Source: JAUHXS01 sp965213575 (GTDB taxonomy: Bacteria; Bacteroidota; Bacteroidia; Chitinophagales; JAUHXS01). Taken from it: a stretch of 64,000 nucleotides of DNA. Under the pieces are notes generated by a model. That model saw only the letters and a program-made list of their open reading frames with translations. It was not told the origin of the DNA and did not search any database. Of this stretch, positions 46,685-56,793 are shown piece by piece (position 1 is the first letter of the stretch; every line of letters begins with the position of its first letter). A program made the translations under genes and the position numbers. The DNA lies in NCBI GenBank assembly GCA_965213575.1, contig CBDBZN010000006.1, forward strand, positions 107,293-171,292, in the 5' to 3' direction.

Positions 46685-47650
46685 CTACATCAACTCCTCT
46701 ATTATATGCTCCACACTCACATTTTCCGCTTCTGCTTTGAAGTTTTTCACGATCCTGTGACGAAGAATTTGCAAAGCCACAGCTTTCACATCTTCAATAT
46801 CTGGAGAATATTTTCCATTAAGTGCAGCATGACATTTTGCCCCTAACACTAAATATTGCGAAGCTCTAGGACCTGCTCCCCAAGACAAGTATTGATTGCT
46901 GATCTCCGCCCCTTGAGCTGTGTTAGGCCTGGTTTTACTTGCTAATGTAACTGCGTATTCTAAGACGTTATCAGCAATAGGTATCTTTTTGATCAAGGCC
47001 TGATAAGCTAAAATTTCATTTGCGCCGATAATTTTATTTAACTGTGAGCTGGTACCCGATGTAGTATTTTTTACTACGTTGACTTCATCTTGGTAATCTG
47101 GATATGTCATAATAATATTAAACATAAACCTATCCAATTGAGCCTCAGGCAAGGGATAAGTCCCTTCTTGTTCAATAGGGTTTTGCGTGGCTAAAACAAA
47201 GAAAGGTAATGCTAATTTATATTGCTGCCCGGCTACCGTTACAGACCGCTCTTGCATTGCTTCCAGCAAAGCAGCTTGTGTTTTGGGTGGCGTTCTGTTA
47301 ATCTCATCTGCTAAAACAATATTAGAGAAAAGTGGGCCTTTATTGAATTTAAAATTCCTTGATTGGTCTAAAATTTCTGAACCGGTAATATCTGACGGCA
47401 TCAGGTCCGGAGTAAATTGGATCCGGCTAAAATCCAGATCTAATACTTGAGAAATAGTATTGACTAAAAGTGTTTTTGCTAACCCCGGAACTCCTACTAA
47501 TAAGCAATGCCCTTCACAAAAAATGGCTATCAAACAAGATTTTACTGTATCATGTTGCCCGACGATGGCTTTACCAATTTCTGCCCTGAGTACTTCATAT
47601 GATTTAGCTAGTGAATCTATTCCTTCTTTATCTGATGAGAAATTGGCCAT
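46685..47650 (-). CDS. MoxR family AAA+ ATPase
   Basis: 321 aa. Walker A GVPGLAKT near residue 54, Walker B in VLADEINRTPPKTQAALLEA, and sensor 1 FVLATQNP, the standard MoxR order. MoxR ATPases act as chaperones with von Willebrand or DUF58 proteins; no DUF58 gene follows here. It begins 9 bases after the stop of the SurA-like gene and closes the envelope chaperone operon. Confidence 0.93.
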   Translation of the reverse strand: MANFSSDKEGIDSLAKSYEVLRAEIGKAIVGQHDTVKSCLIAIFCEGHCLLVGVPGLAKTLLVNTISQVLDLDFSRIQFTPDLMPSDITGSEILDQSRNFKFNKGPLFSNIVLADEINRTPPKTQAALLEAMQERSVTVAGQQYKLALPFFVLATQNPIEQEGTYPLPEAQLDRFMFNIIMTYPDYQDEVNVVKNTTSGTSSQLNKIIGANEILAYQALIKKIPIADNVLEYAVTLASKTRPNTAQGAEISNQYLSWGAGPRASQYLVLGAKCHAALNGKYSPDIEDVKAVALQILRHRIVKNFKAEAENVSVEHIIEELM

Positions 47651-47659
47651 AGTTTATGT

Positions 47660-49033
47660 TTAATTACCCAATGCTGTTGGTTGAATCCAGTTGGAAGTTT
47701 TAATGCATTCTCCTTCAATGGGATCAATATGAATATAAGTAGCTGAGGATTTCTCGCGCAGCCATTCTTCCATTGCCTTAGTTTTCTTTTCGTTGAGTGC
47801 AGCTGCTTGTATTTTATTATAATCTTCTTTTAAAGAGGCTTGATGCGGTTCGGTTTCTGACTTTAAATATAATAACCTATAAGCTTGTTTACCTGTTTGA
47901 GTAGTGAATACACTAGGTGTAGAAACTTCTCCGGGCTTCATTTTGTCGATCATAAAATATATGCTGGGATCCATCTGATCAGCTTCGAAATAAGTGGTTC
48001 CCGTTTGGTTATTCGTCAACATCCCACTACTGTTTTTGGTGTCTTCATCCTCAGAAAATTGAGCTACAGCTTGAGGAAAAGACATTTGTCCGGAGCTAAT
48101 GAGCTGTGAAACGCTATCTGCTAAAGCTTGTGCAGCTTTGATATCATAGCTGGTAATTTGCGGCTTAATAAGAATATGCCTGACATTTACAGTTTCACCT
48201 CTTCGCTCGATTAGTTGTAAAATGTGATATCCAAATTGAGTTTCAATGATTTCCGAAACTTCTTCTTTTTTTATACTGTAAGCAACGGCTTCAAATGCTG
48301 ACACTAACTCGCCTCTTTTTGTAAATCCTAGTTCACCTCCATTAGAAGCACTTCCCGGATCTTCCGAATAAATGACAGCCATGGTAGAAAAATCTTCTCC
48401 TGCAATAATTCTATCTCTTAAATTTTGTATTTTTTCTTTAGCTAAAGTCTTTTGTATTTGGCTGGTTTTAGGATAGATAACGATTTGGCCAACTTCCATC
48501 TCTGCGTTGAAATAAGGCAAGCTGTCAGGCGCAATATTATTGTAAAACTTCTTTACTTCAGCCGGTGTGATTTTAACATCGGAAGTAATCGATGCTTGCA
48601 TTCTATTTGCTAACAATTGCTTTTTGATATCTTCTCTAAAATCATCTTTTATCTCAACGATTGACTTGTTGTATTCTTCTTCGAGCTTTTTTTCAGAACC
48701 TATTAAAGAAATGAAGTAACGTAACCTTCGATCCATTTCTGCTTCTATTTCTTCGTCATTGACCTGTATACTATCAATTTCTGCTTGATGTAACATCATC
48801 TTTTGACGAAGCATTTGATCTAATATATCGCATTTAAATTCTTCGCTCACTTCTACCGCCTGCTGAGAAGCATATTGCTGGTATTGTAGTTCTACTTCAG
48901 ATTTTAGAATGATATTATCGCCTACTACCGCTACAATTTTATCAATCAGTTTTATATCTGATTGTGCATCAACTACAAAATGTATGCCTATGATAGAAAG
49001 GACAAAAAACAGCCTACTGGTAAAATTTTTCAA
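47660..49033 (-). CDS. SurA-like peptidyl-prolyl isomerase
   Basis: 457 aa. Signal peptide (MKNFTSRLFFVLSIIGIHFV, ending near DAQ), a SurA N-terminal chaperone part (~25-175: VDKIVAVVGDNIILKSEVEL-like DKIVAVVGDNIILKSEVE), and two parvulin domains (~180-285 with GELGFTKRGELVSAFEAVAY; ~290-390 with VNVRHILIKPQ). It folds outer-membrane proteins in the periplasm. Its start overlaps the end of the upstream gene by 20 bases, showing tight coupling. Confidence 0.92.
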   Translation of the reverse strand: MKNFTSRLFFVLSIIGIHFVVDAQSDIKLIDKIVAVVGDNIILKSEVELQYQQYASQQAVEVSEEFKCDILDQMLRQKMMLHQAEIDSIQVNDEEIEAEMDRRLRYFISLIGSEKKLEEEYNKSIVEIKDDFREDIKKQLLANRMQASITSDVKITPAEVKKFYNNIAPDSLPYFNAEMEVGQIVIYPKTSQIQKTLAKEKIQNLRDRIIAGEDFSTMAVIYSEDPGSASNGGELGFTKRGELVSAFEAVAYSIKKEEVSEIIETQFGYHILQLIERRGETVNVRHILIKPQITSYDIKAAQALADSVSQLISSGQMSFPQAVAQFSEDEDTKNSSGMLTNNQTGTTYFEADQMDPSIYFMIDKMKPGEVSTPSVFTTQTGKQAYRLLYLKSETEPHQASLKEDYNKIQAAALNEKKTKAMEEWLREKSSATYIHIDPIEGECIKTSNWIQPTALGN

Positions 49034-49874
49034 ACTGAGATTTCTTTAAAGCTTTTTGATAAAGGGTATTATGCATATTTTTAATAAGGCTTTGTTTCCT
49101 TTTATTTAGAATTATTTTTTTAATATCTTCTTTCACGTAGTTTAACGGTGGTACCTCCCCTTTTAGTTTGTAGGCACTTACTTTTATTACATAGTATCCT
49201 GATGAATCGGCAACTTCAATAAGGCTTTTTCTGCTCATTAAATTCTGCTCAGAGTACCATCTTGCCGGAGCAACGGCAAGCAGTTCATTATAATTTAACC
49301 ATATGTCACTTGTAACCATGCAATTGGTAACATCGTCTTCTTCGCATATTTCCTCTAAGCTGATCTGAGCGTTTTCATCATATGTTTTTAACCATAATTT
49401 TATAGAGTCTACATATCTTGGCCGTTCGTTAAATTTAAGCAGTTTAATATTGAAAACATTTTCATTTAAAAGAAAATTTTCACCGTATTTATCTAAATAT
49501 GCTTGCAATTCTTTATCCTCTGTATCTATATTTAACTTTTGATTAATTAGTTCTTTTTCATATAAATATCCTAAGAGAGATAATTCATAATCTTCAAGCT
49601 GTTGATTTAAATATTTATCATAACTTTTTAAGTTTTTTCTTGCCTCTTGTGCAATGATTCTCTTTTTTATCCAGCTTTCTATATAATTATCAATGATTTT
49701 TGCACTATCTACCGGATAATTTGCTCCTTGAAAAAGGTGGCTGATCTCTGAAAGATATAAATAATCATCTTTGACCCTAGCTAGTGCAACGTCATCTTCT
49801 GTACTATGATCGTTGAGATTACATGAAGCCCATACTACAGAAAAACATATGATGAAACGAAAATAAACTGCCAA
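49014..49874 (-). CDS. SurA-N-like lipoprotein, probable envelope chaperone
   Basis: 286 aa. Lipoprotein signal with lipobox WASC (Cys18). The mature part is helical with a SurA_N/PpiC-like pattern (LARVKDDYLYLSEISHLF, YIESWIKKRIIAQEARKNL) but no clear parvulin domain; the C-terminal half ends with PPLNYVKEDIKKIILNKRKQ, like the tail of PpiC-type proteins. It sits between two isomerase genes, 3 bases after the first, so a chaperone role in outer-membrane protein assembly is likely by context. Confidence 0.8.
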   Translation of the reverse strand: MAVYFRFIICFSVVWASCNLNDHSTEDDVALARVKDDYLYLSEISHLFQGANYPVDSAKIIDNYIESWIKKRIIAQEARKNLKSYDKYLNQQLEDYELSLLGYLYEKELINQKLNIDTEDKELQAYLDKYGENFLLNENVFNIKLLKFNERPRYVDSIKLWLKTYDENAQISLEEICEEDDVTNCMVTSDIWLNYNELLAVAPARWYSEQNLMSRKSLIEVADSSGYYVIKVSAYKLKGEVPPLNYVKEDIKKIILNKRKQSLIKNMHNTLYQKALKKSQFEKFYQ

Positions 49875-49877
49875 ACT

Positions 49878-51854
49878 TTATTTAATGATCGATTGGAGCA
49901 CTTCCTCATGAATTGTTACAGGATATTTTTGCCTTAAAGATGTTATCCATTGCTGCTCTAATTCATCCTGATAATCGGAAATCACATAGCCTCTAGCTTC
50001 ATTTAATGTTTTATAAGTAGGCTCCATAACATTAATTGTTTTTACCACAGAATATGTTTTATCATCATTAACTATGACATTGCTTACAATACCCTTTTTC
50101 CATTCAGCTTTATCTACAGTAGCATTTTCTTCTTTTTCGTAAGTATCAGTCGTTGCAGTTACAGTTTCTTTTCTTTTATCTCCCACGCCATTTAACTCGT
50201 CCAGTACTTGATCAGTCGTTTTGCCTTTCTTCAACATTTTAGATACTTTTGCACAATCGTCTTTATCAGTACAGGTAAAAACGGTAGCCTCTGCTCTTTC
50301 TTTCCAAACAAAAGCATCTCGATGTTTATCAAAAAAATTGCGAAGGCCTACAGTATCTTTTACCGCTTTAGACCAAACATTTCGGTCAATCAATTCAAAA
50401 AGCAAAATCCCATCTCGATATTCTTCCATCAGCGTTTTAAATTCAGGATATTTTACTTCTAAACGGCTCTCTTCGAAATCAGAAATGGTTTGTTCTACAT
50501 ACGCTGTGTATAATTGGTCAACTATTTCATTCGTTGTTTTACCGGTAGTTGCTCTTTTAGATTGTTTTTTCTCGATGTATTGAGCAAAATCATTTTGTGT
50601 GTATTTTTTATCCGATAAGATGAAAAGCGGTTTCTTCAATTTTTTGGGATTTTCTATTTTCCATTCACCTTTTAGTATAGATTCATCTATCTGCGCTTTT
50701 AACTTTTCTAAAGATTTAGGGTATTCTTTAAAGCTGTATTCTTTTTTAAGTTTTTCTAAATACTCTTTTTTAGTTATCTCCGAACGTGAATCTTTTTCTA
50801 CTTTTCTTTTTAACCCTGCTTTCATATCCTCGAAAGACTGAGGCTCTTGCTTTTTTAGCCTTTGTACAATATGCCATCCGTATTTAGTTTTAAAAGGCTT
50901 AGAGTAAGCACCATCTTCTTTTAAAGAAAATGCAGCATCTTCAAATTCAGGAACCATTTTCCCTGTTTCAAACCAGGGCAATTCCCCACCTTTAGATACA
51001 GTTGCCCGGTCTTCAGAATATTGCTTAACTACTGTAGCGAAAGGCAAGCCATCTTCTAATTTTTCATAAGCTTTATTGATTTTTTCTTCGGCAGCTTCCT
51101 GTTGCTCTTTATCTGCATTTTCAGAAATATTCACAAAAATATGCGCTGCTTGCATTTTGCCTCGAGCAGGCCGTACATCCTCTACCATGACTAAATGATA
51201 TCCAAATCTTGTCTTTACAGGATCCGAAACACTTCCAACCGGCGTATTGTAAGCAGCTGATTCAAATGGGTACACCATTTGCAAGGCAGTAAAATAACCC
51301 AAGTCCCCACCATTATTTACAGCAGAAGGATCATCTGACACCTCTTTTGCTACTTTAGAGAAATCTTCTCCTGCCTCGATTCTGGCTTTTATTTTTTTAG
51401 CTTTACTTAATGCTTGATTCTGTTCTTCTTTAGAGACATTTTCCGGTGTTTTTACAAGAATATGTTTTGCGTGGACTTCCTTTTGCAGCCGGTCGTATGT
51501 TTCTTTTAAAATCTGATCTGTAATTTGACGGTCGATCAGATATGATTTTGCTAATTGATTTCTGTAAGTAGAAAACTCATCTTGAATAGCTTTCATAGTA
51601 TCCAAATTCATATCTTTCGCTTGTTGGACTTTCAATTTGAATTTGATGTATAAGTCTAAGTAATCACGTACTGATTCTTCAGAAAAATCTCCATTAGAAG
51701 TTACGTTATTTTTGGTATACACATTTACAAATTCAGATTTAGTTACTCTATGAGGCCCATATTCAAAAAGGGTCTCATTTTGAGCTAATGTGTTAAAAAT
51801 TAATCCTATAAAAAGAAAAAAGGTAACTGATATAACTTTGAGGTTATTAAACAT
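49878..51854 (-). CDS. PpiC-type peptidyl-prolyl isomerase with two parvulin domains
   Basis: 658 aa. Signal peptide (VISVTFFLFIGLIFNTLAQ), N-terminal helical region, first parvulin domain (~130-225: HAKHILVKTPENVSKEEQNQ, GGDLGYFTALQMVYPFE), second parvulin domain (~230-335: QAAHIFVNISENADKEQQ, GGELPWFETGKMVPEFEDAA), then a long C-terminal region of helices and TPR-like turns. First gene of the operon; all three proteins should act in the periplasm on outer-membrane proteins. Confidence 0.92.
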   Translation of the reverse strand: MFNNLKVISVTFFLFIGLIFNTLAQNETLFEYGPHRVTKSEFVNVYTKNNVTSNGDFSEESVRDYLDLYIKFKLKVQQAKDMNLDTMKAIQDEFSTYRNQLAKSYLIDRQITDQILKETYDRLQKEVHAKHILVKTPENVSKEEQNQALSKAKKIKARIEAGEDFSKVAKEVSDDPSAVNNGGDLGYFTALQMVYPFESAAYNTPVGSVSDPVKTRFGYHLVMVEDVRPARGKMQAAHIFVNISENADKEQQEAAEEKINKAYEKLEDGLPFATVVKQYSEDRATVSKGGELPWFETGKMVPEFEDAAFSLKEDGAYSKPFKTKYGWHIVQRLKKQEPQSFEDMKAGLKRKVEKDSRSEITKKEYLEKLKKEYSFKEYPKSLEKLKAQIDESILKGEWKIENPKKLKKPLFILSDKKYTQNDFAQYIEKKQSKRATTGKTTNEIVDQLYTAYVEQTISDFEESRLEVKYPEFKTLMEEYRDGILLFELIDRNVWSKAVKDTVGLRNFFDKHRDAFVWKERAEATVFTCTDKDDCAKVSKMLKKGKTTDQVLDELNGVGDKRKETVTATTDTYEKEENATVDKAEWKKGIVSNVIVNDDKTYSVVKTINVMEPTYKTLNEARGYVISDYQDELEQQWITSLRQKYPVTIHEEVLQSIIK

Positions 51855-52009
51855 AATACTGGTAAATTTTTATTTTATTGATTCCGTATCTTCGTGATTC
51901 CTACATTATTTAAAATAAGGGAAGTAAAAATAAACTTTTTTACGCTATTTTTAAGCATCCGCCTGATTTTTAATCCTATGAAGTATTTAATGATCAATAT
52001 AACCTGTGT

Positions 52010-52597
52010 ATGAAAAAGCTAATAGCCTATTTTTTTAAAGGACTATTATTAATTGCGCCTATATTCATAACCATCTATGTGATCTATACGATCATCTCTT
52101 GGATGGATGATATCTTTAAAGATATTGTATTTTACATATTTGGATATTCTGTGCCAGGCCTGGGGTTAGTACTTATCGTATTATCCATAACGCTGATCGG
52201 CATTCTCAGCTCCACTTTTATCTTTAAGCCTATTTTTAAGTTGGCAGAAGCATTTATGATCAGAACACCCCTTATCAAGATCATTTATTCTGCTCTTAAA
52301 GATCTATTTTCTGCTTTTGTTAGTGATGAGAAAAAGTTTAACAAGCCTGTATTGGTTACTATAAACAAGGATTCGGGATTACAGAAGCTGGGATTTATCA
52401 CTTTAGATAATTTAAATCCTTTAGGATTACCTGATAAGGTAGCCGTTTATTTGCCCCATTCTTATAACTTTTCAGGAAATTTATTTATTATCAAAAAAGA
52501 AAATGTTGAATTACTAAATGGTTTGTCTGCCACCGATGCGATGAAATTTATTGTGTCGGGTGGTGTAACGGATATTGAGATCAAAAGATATTGCTGA
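52010..52597 (+). CDS. DUF502 membrane protein
   Basis: 195 aa. Two membrane segments near the N-terminus (GLLLIAPIFITIYVIYTIIS; GLVLIVLSITLIGILSSTFI), then the DUF502 domain with MIRTPLIKIIYSALKDLFSA and VAVYLPHSYNFSGNLFII. This family is widespread in bacteria and plants (COV-like); molecular function is unknown. Confidence 0.9.
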   Translation: MKKLIAYFFKGLLLIAPIFITIYVIYTIISWMDDIFKDIVFYIFGYSVPGLGLVLIVLSITLIGILSSTFIFKPIFKLAEAFMIRTPLIKIIYSALKDLFSAFVSDEKKFNKPVLVTINKDSGLQKLGFITLDNLNPLGLPDKVAVYLPHSYNFSGNLFIIKKENVELLNGLSATDAMKFIVSGGVTDIEIKRYC

Positions 52598-52774
52598 TTG
52601 CAGATTAAAGCTTACCATTCCGGTCCGAGTGTTTCCATTGTCATTACTCTATGTTGAAAACCAAATATTTTTTTGAAAAATTATTTCATAACATAGACGG
52701 CTAATCTAAACTTAAACAAATCACTTTACAATATTCTATTTCTCAATCGTATTAAATACAAAGATAATAAGCAG

Positions 52775-52782
52775 TATATTTG
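52775..52782 (+). promoter_or_regulatory. -7 box of the DUF59 gene
   Basis: TATATTTG matches TAnnTTTG, 23 bases before the ATG at 52805; no clear -33 TTG. Confidence 0.4.
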
Positions 52783-52804
52783 TATTGTAATCAATTAAAA
52801 ACTT

Positions 52805-53134
52805 ATGAACGGCCAAGAGGAGAAAACATTTATGCAAATAAAAAATGAAGTGATTGAAGCTACTCAAACAGTCTTCGATCCTGAAGTTCCTGTCAACATC
52901 TATGAATTAGGCCTTATTTACGAAGTAAATGTAACACCTGCTAATGAAGTACATATTTTAATGACTTTAACTTCTCCTAATTGTCCGGCAGCTGCCAGCC
53001 TTCCTGAAGAAGTAGAAACTAAAGCAAAATCTATTGAAGGCGTAAAAGATGTTAAGTTGGAGCTTACCTTTGACCCGCCATGGACTCAAGATTTAATGTC
53101 AGAAGCTGCCAAATTAGAATTAGGGCTATTGTAA
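52805..53134 (+). CDS. DUF59/MIP18 family iron-sulfur assembly protein (SufT-like)
   Basis: 109 aa, a single MIP18 domain: FDPEVPVNIYELGLIYEVNV, the conserved cysteine in LTSPNCPAAASLPEEV, and the family end motif FDPPWTQDLMSEAAKLELGL. Relatives (SufT, PaaD) help mature Fe-S proteins. It stands as a single gene here rather than in a suf operon. Confidence 0.92.
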   Translation: MNGQEEKTFMQIKNEVIEATQTVFDPEVPVNIYELGLIYEVNVTPANEVHILMTLTSPNCPAAASLPEEVETKAKSIEGVKDVKLELTFDPPWTQDLMSEAAKLELGLL

Positions 53135-53299
53135 ATATCTTTTTTGCTGGCCTGATACGCTACCAATGAGGCAATTTCATTCGTTGTCTTACGGTAGAAT
53201 TGGTATAATATTTGCTTCCTATGTACAGCAGGACAAAAAAGTTTGGTAACTTAGAGCGATCAAAGATGTTCATTATTTAGTTAAATTTCGATGCATTAA

Positions 53300-54304
53300 A
53301 TGAAGATTATTATACCAATGGCTGGTATGGGCAAAAGAATGAGGCCTCATACATTAACTATTCCCAAACCCTTATTACTTATTGCCGGCAAACCAATCGT
53401 TCAAAGACTGGTTGAAGATATTGCCAAAACTATTGATGATGATATTGAAGAAATTGCCTTCATTATTGGTGATTTTGGAAAAGAAGTAGAGGATAAGCTT
53501 CATGCTATAGCAGCAAATTTGAATACTAAAGCTTCGATATATTATCAAGAAGAAGCTTTAGGTACAGCACACGCTATCCTTTGTGCAAAAGATTCGTTAG
53601 AGGGAAATGTTGTAGTAGCATTTGCAGACACGCTGTTCAAAGCTGACTTTAAAATGGATGCTTCGAAAGATGGTATTATTTGGGTTCAAAAAATAGAAGA
53701 TCCTTCTGCTTTTGGCGTGGTCAAAGTGGATGAAAATAATGTGATCACAGATTTTGTTGAAAAACCGGAGAAATTTGTATCAGACTTAGCTATCATAGGG
53801 ATTTATTATTTTAAAGATGGAGGTTATTTAAAAGATGAATTGCAATATTTGATTGATAATAATATTAAAGAAAAAGGTGAATTTCAGCTGACCAATGCGT
53901 TGGAAAATATGAAGCAAAAAGGAAGTGAATTTATTCCCGGAGCGGTTAAAGAATGGCTTGATTGTGGAAATAAAGACGCGACTGTTTTTACCAACCAGCG
54001 CGTGTTGGAGTTGAATAAAGAATCTAAGCTAATTGCAGAAAATGTAACTACTCAAAATGCTGTGATCATTGAGCCTTCATATATTGGTGAAGAAGTGATT
54101 TTAATTAATTCTGTCATAGGGCCATATGCTTCAATAGGCAGTAATACTACAATTGAAAATTCCGTTATCAATAATAGCATCATTCAAGAAAGGTCAAAGA
54201 TTCGAAACAAAATAATTGGAAACTCTATGATCGGTAGTTATACGGAACTCGATGGAACTATAGAGGATTTAAGCATAGGAGATTATAGTACTATTAATGA
54301 CTAA
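53300..54304 (+). CDS. Sugar-phosphate nucleotidyltransferase with left-handed beta-helix
   Basis: 334 aa. N-terminal nucleotidyltransferase (MKIIIPMAGMGKRMRPHTLT with the GxGxRxxPxT signature; VAFADTLFKAD metal site; KPLLLIAGKPIV), then a C-terminal hexapeptide-repeat helix (~255-334: NAVIIEPSYIGEEVILINSV). It makes an NDP-sugar, in the glucose-1-phosphate thymidylyl/uridylyl class; the exact sugar is not determinable. The gene ends overlapping the TPR gene by 8 bases and heads an envelope-related operon of four genes. Confidence 0.9.
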   Translation: MKIIIPMAGMGKRMRPHTLTIPKPLLLIAGKPIVQRLVEDIAKTIDDDIEEIAFIIGDFGKEVEDKLHAIAANLNTKASIYYQEEALGTAHAILCAKDSLEGNVVVAFADTLFKADFKMDASKDGIIWVQKIEDPSAFGVVKVDENNVITDFVEKPEKFVSDLAIIGIYYFKDGGYLKDELQYLIDNNIKEKGEFQLTNALENMKQKGSEFIPGAVKEWLDCGNKDATVFTNQRVLELNKESKLIAENVTTQNAVIIEPSYIGEEVILINSVIGPYASIGSNTTIENSVINNSIIQERSKIRNKIIGNSMIGSYTELDGTIEDLSIGDYSTIND

Positions 54305-56042
54305 CTATAAATTTATATTATTTGCTTTTTCTCTGCTTTTAATCTTTGAAGCATGCAGCAGTTCAAAAAATACTATAACAAACGCTGATGCTAAAGTAAA
54401 TGAACTGGATAAAGCTACCGAGCTACGTAATGAAAGTGCTTTTATTAATGCTATGAAAGCAAAAGTAACCGGAAATTTTCAAGAAGCCGCTACTCTTTTT
54501 AATCAATGTATTAATCAAAATGGTGCTAATCATGCTGCCATGTATGAGCTCAGCAAACTCTACTTAGAGTCAGGGCAAAATATATCTGCACTGATATTTG
54601 CACAAGGAGCTGCTAAATTGAATCCGAATAATAAGTGGTATCTAAAAAATTATGCGGAGGCACTGGCTGCTAACGGTAAATTTAAAGATGCAGCAAAAGT
54701 ATATGAATCATTAAGTAATAATAATAAAGCAGATTATGATCATTTTTTAGATTGGGCTTATATGCTGGAGCAAGCAGGCGAATATGAAGAAGCTACGGAA
54801 GTATATGATAAAATAGAAAAAAAAATGGGGGTCTCGGAACAACTTTCTTTTCAAAAACAAAAGCTTTATCTAAAGGAAGGTAAAATTGATGAGGCAGCAA
54901 AAGAAATTCAAAAGCTTATCAGTAGAAATCCTACAGATGCCCGGTACTATGGCCTATTAGCTGAATTATACGATGCTAATGACATGGAAGAAGAAGCACA
55001 TAAAATTTATGAAAAGATAGCTACATTAAACATTGAAAATCCTGAGGTACACCTTATTCTAGCAGATTATTATTATAAAACAGGCAATACCGATAAATAT
55101 CTTTCATCGTTAAAAAAAGTAATCGGAGATCCTACTTTAGATATTGACCTAAAAGTTCAAATGCTCTATCCTTACATACAAAAAACTATCGAAGGGAAAG
55201 ATTCTATTGCCATTGACCATGGTTTAAAATTGGGGGCATTACTTACCGAAACGCATCCAAAAGAAGCAAAAGCCTATGCTTTATATGGAGATTTGCTTTA
55301 TCAAAATAAGCAGTCGGAAGAAGCACTGATACAATATAAAAAAGCCACACAAACCGATAATGTAAATTTTACTGTTTGGCAACAAATTCTTTTTATAGAT
55401 TCTGAACTTGGCCAAAATGACTCTTTATTAAAACACAGTGAGCAGGTTATAGAGTTGTACCCTAATCAGGTGATGGCGCATTATTTTAACGGTGTGGCCC
55501 GTATGCTTAACAAAGATTATCAAGGAGCCCTTGCACCGGTTAAGAAAGCCTTAGAAATTGGCTCTGAAAGCAATCCGTTACTAAGTCAATTATATTCTAC
55601 TTTAGGGGAGATTTATCATAACTTGGATGATCATAACGCTTCTGATAGTAGCTTTGAAAAAGCTATAGCATTTTCTCCTGACAATGCATTAGTTTTAAAT
55701 AATTACAGCTATTATTTATCTGAAAGGGGAGATAAGTTAGATCAAGCTAAACGCATGTCTAAAAAATCTATTGAGTTACAACCCGACAATTCTTCTTATT
55801 TAGATACTTATGGATGGATTTTATATAAACAAGGTAGTTATAAAGAAGCTCGGAAATGGATAGAAGAAGCTTTAGAAAAGAGTGATAGCGATAAGGCGGT
55901 AATACATGACCATTATGGAGATGTGTTGTTTAAATTGGGAGAAGAAGAAAAAGCACTAATCCAATGGGAGCAAGCAAAAAAAGAAGGATTAGAATCAGAT
56001 GTTATTGATAAAAAAATTGCCGATAAGAAATTATATGAATAA
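54297..56042 (+). CDS. TPR-repeat lipoprotein
   Basis: 581 aa. Lipoprotein signal with FEAC (Cys20). About a dozen TPR units cover residues 45-570 (for example AALFNQCINQNGANHAAMYE-like AATLFNQCINQNGANHAAM, KAYALYGDLLYQNKQSEEAL, NNYSYYLSERGDKLDQAKRM, DTYGWILYKQGSYKEARKW). A membrane-anchored scaffold is expected. It overlaps both neighbours by 8 bases, so all four genes should be made together. Confidence 0.9.
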   Translation: MTNYKFILFAFSLLLIFEACSSSKNTITNADAKVNELDKATELRNESAFINAMKAKVTGNFQEAATLFNQCINQNGANHAAMYELSKLYLESGQNISALIFAQGAAKLNPNNKWYLKNYAEALAANGKFKDAAKVYESLSNNNKADYDHFLDWAYMLEQAGEYEEATEVYDKIEKKMGVSEQLSFQKQKLYLKEGKIDEAAKEIQKLISRNPTDARYYGLLAELYDANDMEEEAHKIYEKIATLNIENPEVHLILADYYYKTGNTDKYLSSLKKVIGDPTLDIDLKVQMLYPYIQKTIEGKDSIAIDHGLKLGALLTETHPKEAKAYALYGDLLYQNKQSEEALIQYKKATQTDNVNFTVWQQILFIDSELGQNDSLLKHSEQVIELYPNQVMAHYFNGVARMLNKDYQGALAPVKKALEIGSESNPLLSQLYSTLGEIYHNLDDHNASDSSFEKAIAFSPDNALVLNNYSYYLSERGDKLDQAKRMSKKSIELQPDNSSYLDTYGWILYKQGSYKEARKWIEEALEKSDSDKAVIHDHYGDVLFKLGEEEKALIQWEQAKKEGLESDVIDKKIADKKLYE

Positions 56043-56793
56043 ACTTTTTTTCATTATTCCTTTGTGCAGCTTCTTAATATGGGGTTGTAAATCTACCAAG
56101 CAAACTAAACAAAAAGCAGATCAATTATCTGTGGCGGATTTTAATAAAAAGCTTTTGCCCTCACAATTTCAATTCGAGAGTTTTTCAGCTAAAGCAAAAA
56201 TTAATTATGTTTCCGGGACGACTAATCAAACATTTAATGCCAGCTTCAGGATAAGAAAAGACAGTGCTATATGGGCTTCTTTATCATTATTTGGCATTGA
56301 AGGTGCAAGAGCACTTATTACCAAAGATTCTGTCAAAATTATAGACCGGCTCAATAAAACCTACATAGCAAAAGATTTTAAATATATTGAATCAAAACTA
56401 GGCTTACCGTCTGCCAATTTTGAAACATTACAAAAATTACTGGTAGGCAATCTTGTTTTTTATGATCCTAGTAAAGTGACGTTAGCTATCGACTCAGGTG
56501 CTTATATAGCCATCTCTACTTATGAAAATTATCAAAATACTCTAAAAGTTAACCCTACCGATTTTGCTGTAGTTAGTTCATTCATTGAAGATTTAATTTA
56601 TAATCAAAAAATCAATATCTTATATCAAAATTATAATCCGGTCGGCAACCAAAGTTTTCCATTTTATCATTTTATTACTGTAGAAAAAGGGATCTTTTCT
56701 TCCAGCCTAGCGATAGATTATTCCAAAGTAGACATTAATGAACCTTTATCATTCCCATTTAATGTGTCAGATAAATATGAGATTATGCGTTAA
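56035..56793 (+). CDS. DUF4292 lipoprotein
   Basis: 252 aa from ATG 56035, chosen because it overlaps the TPR stop and opens a lipoprotein signal (IWGC, Cys18). The mature region, QFESFSAKAKINYVSGTTNQ, ASLSLFGIEGARALITKDSV and TYIAKDFKYIESKLGLP, has the LolA/LolB-like beta fold of DUF4292. Probably an outer-membrane lipoprotein in lipoprotein or lipid handling; that is inferred from the fold. Confidence 0.87.
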   Translation: MNKLFFIIPLCSFLIWGCKSTKQTKQKADQLSVADFNKKLLPSQFQFESFSAKAKINYVSGTTNQTFNASFRIRKDSAIWASLSLFGIEGARALITKDSVKIIDRLNKTYIAKDFKYIESKLGLPSANFETLQKLLVGNLVFYDPSKVTLAIDSGAYIAISTYENYQNTLKVNPTDFAVVSSFIEDLIYNQKINILYQNYNPVGNQSFPFYHFITVEKGIFSSSLAIDYSKVDINEPLSFPFNVSDKYEIMR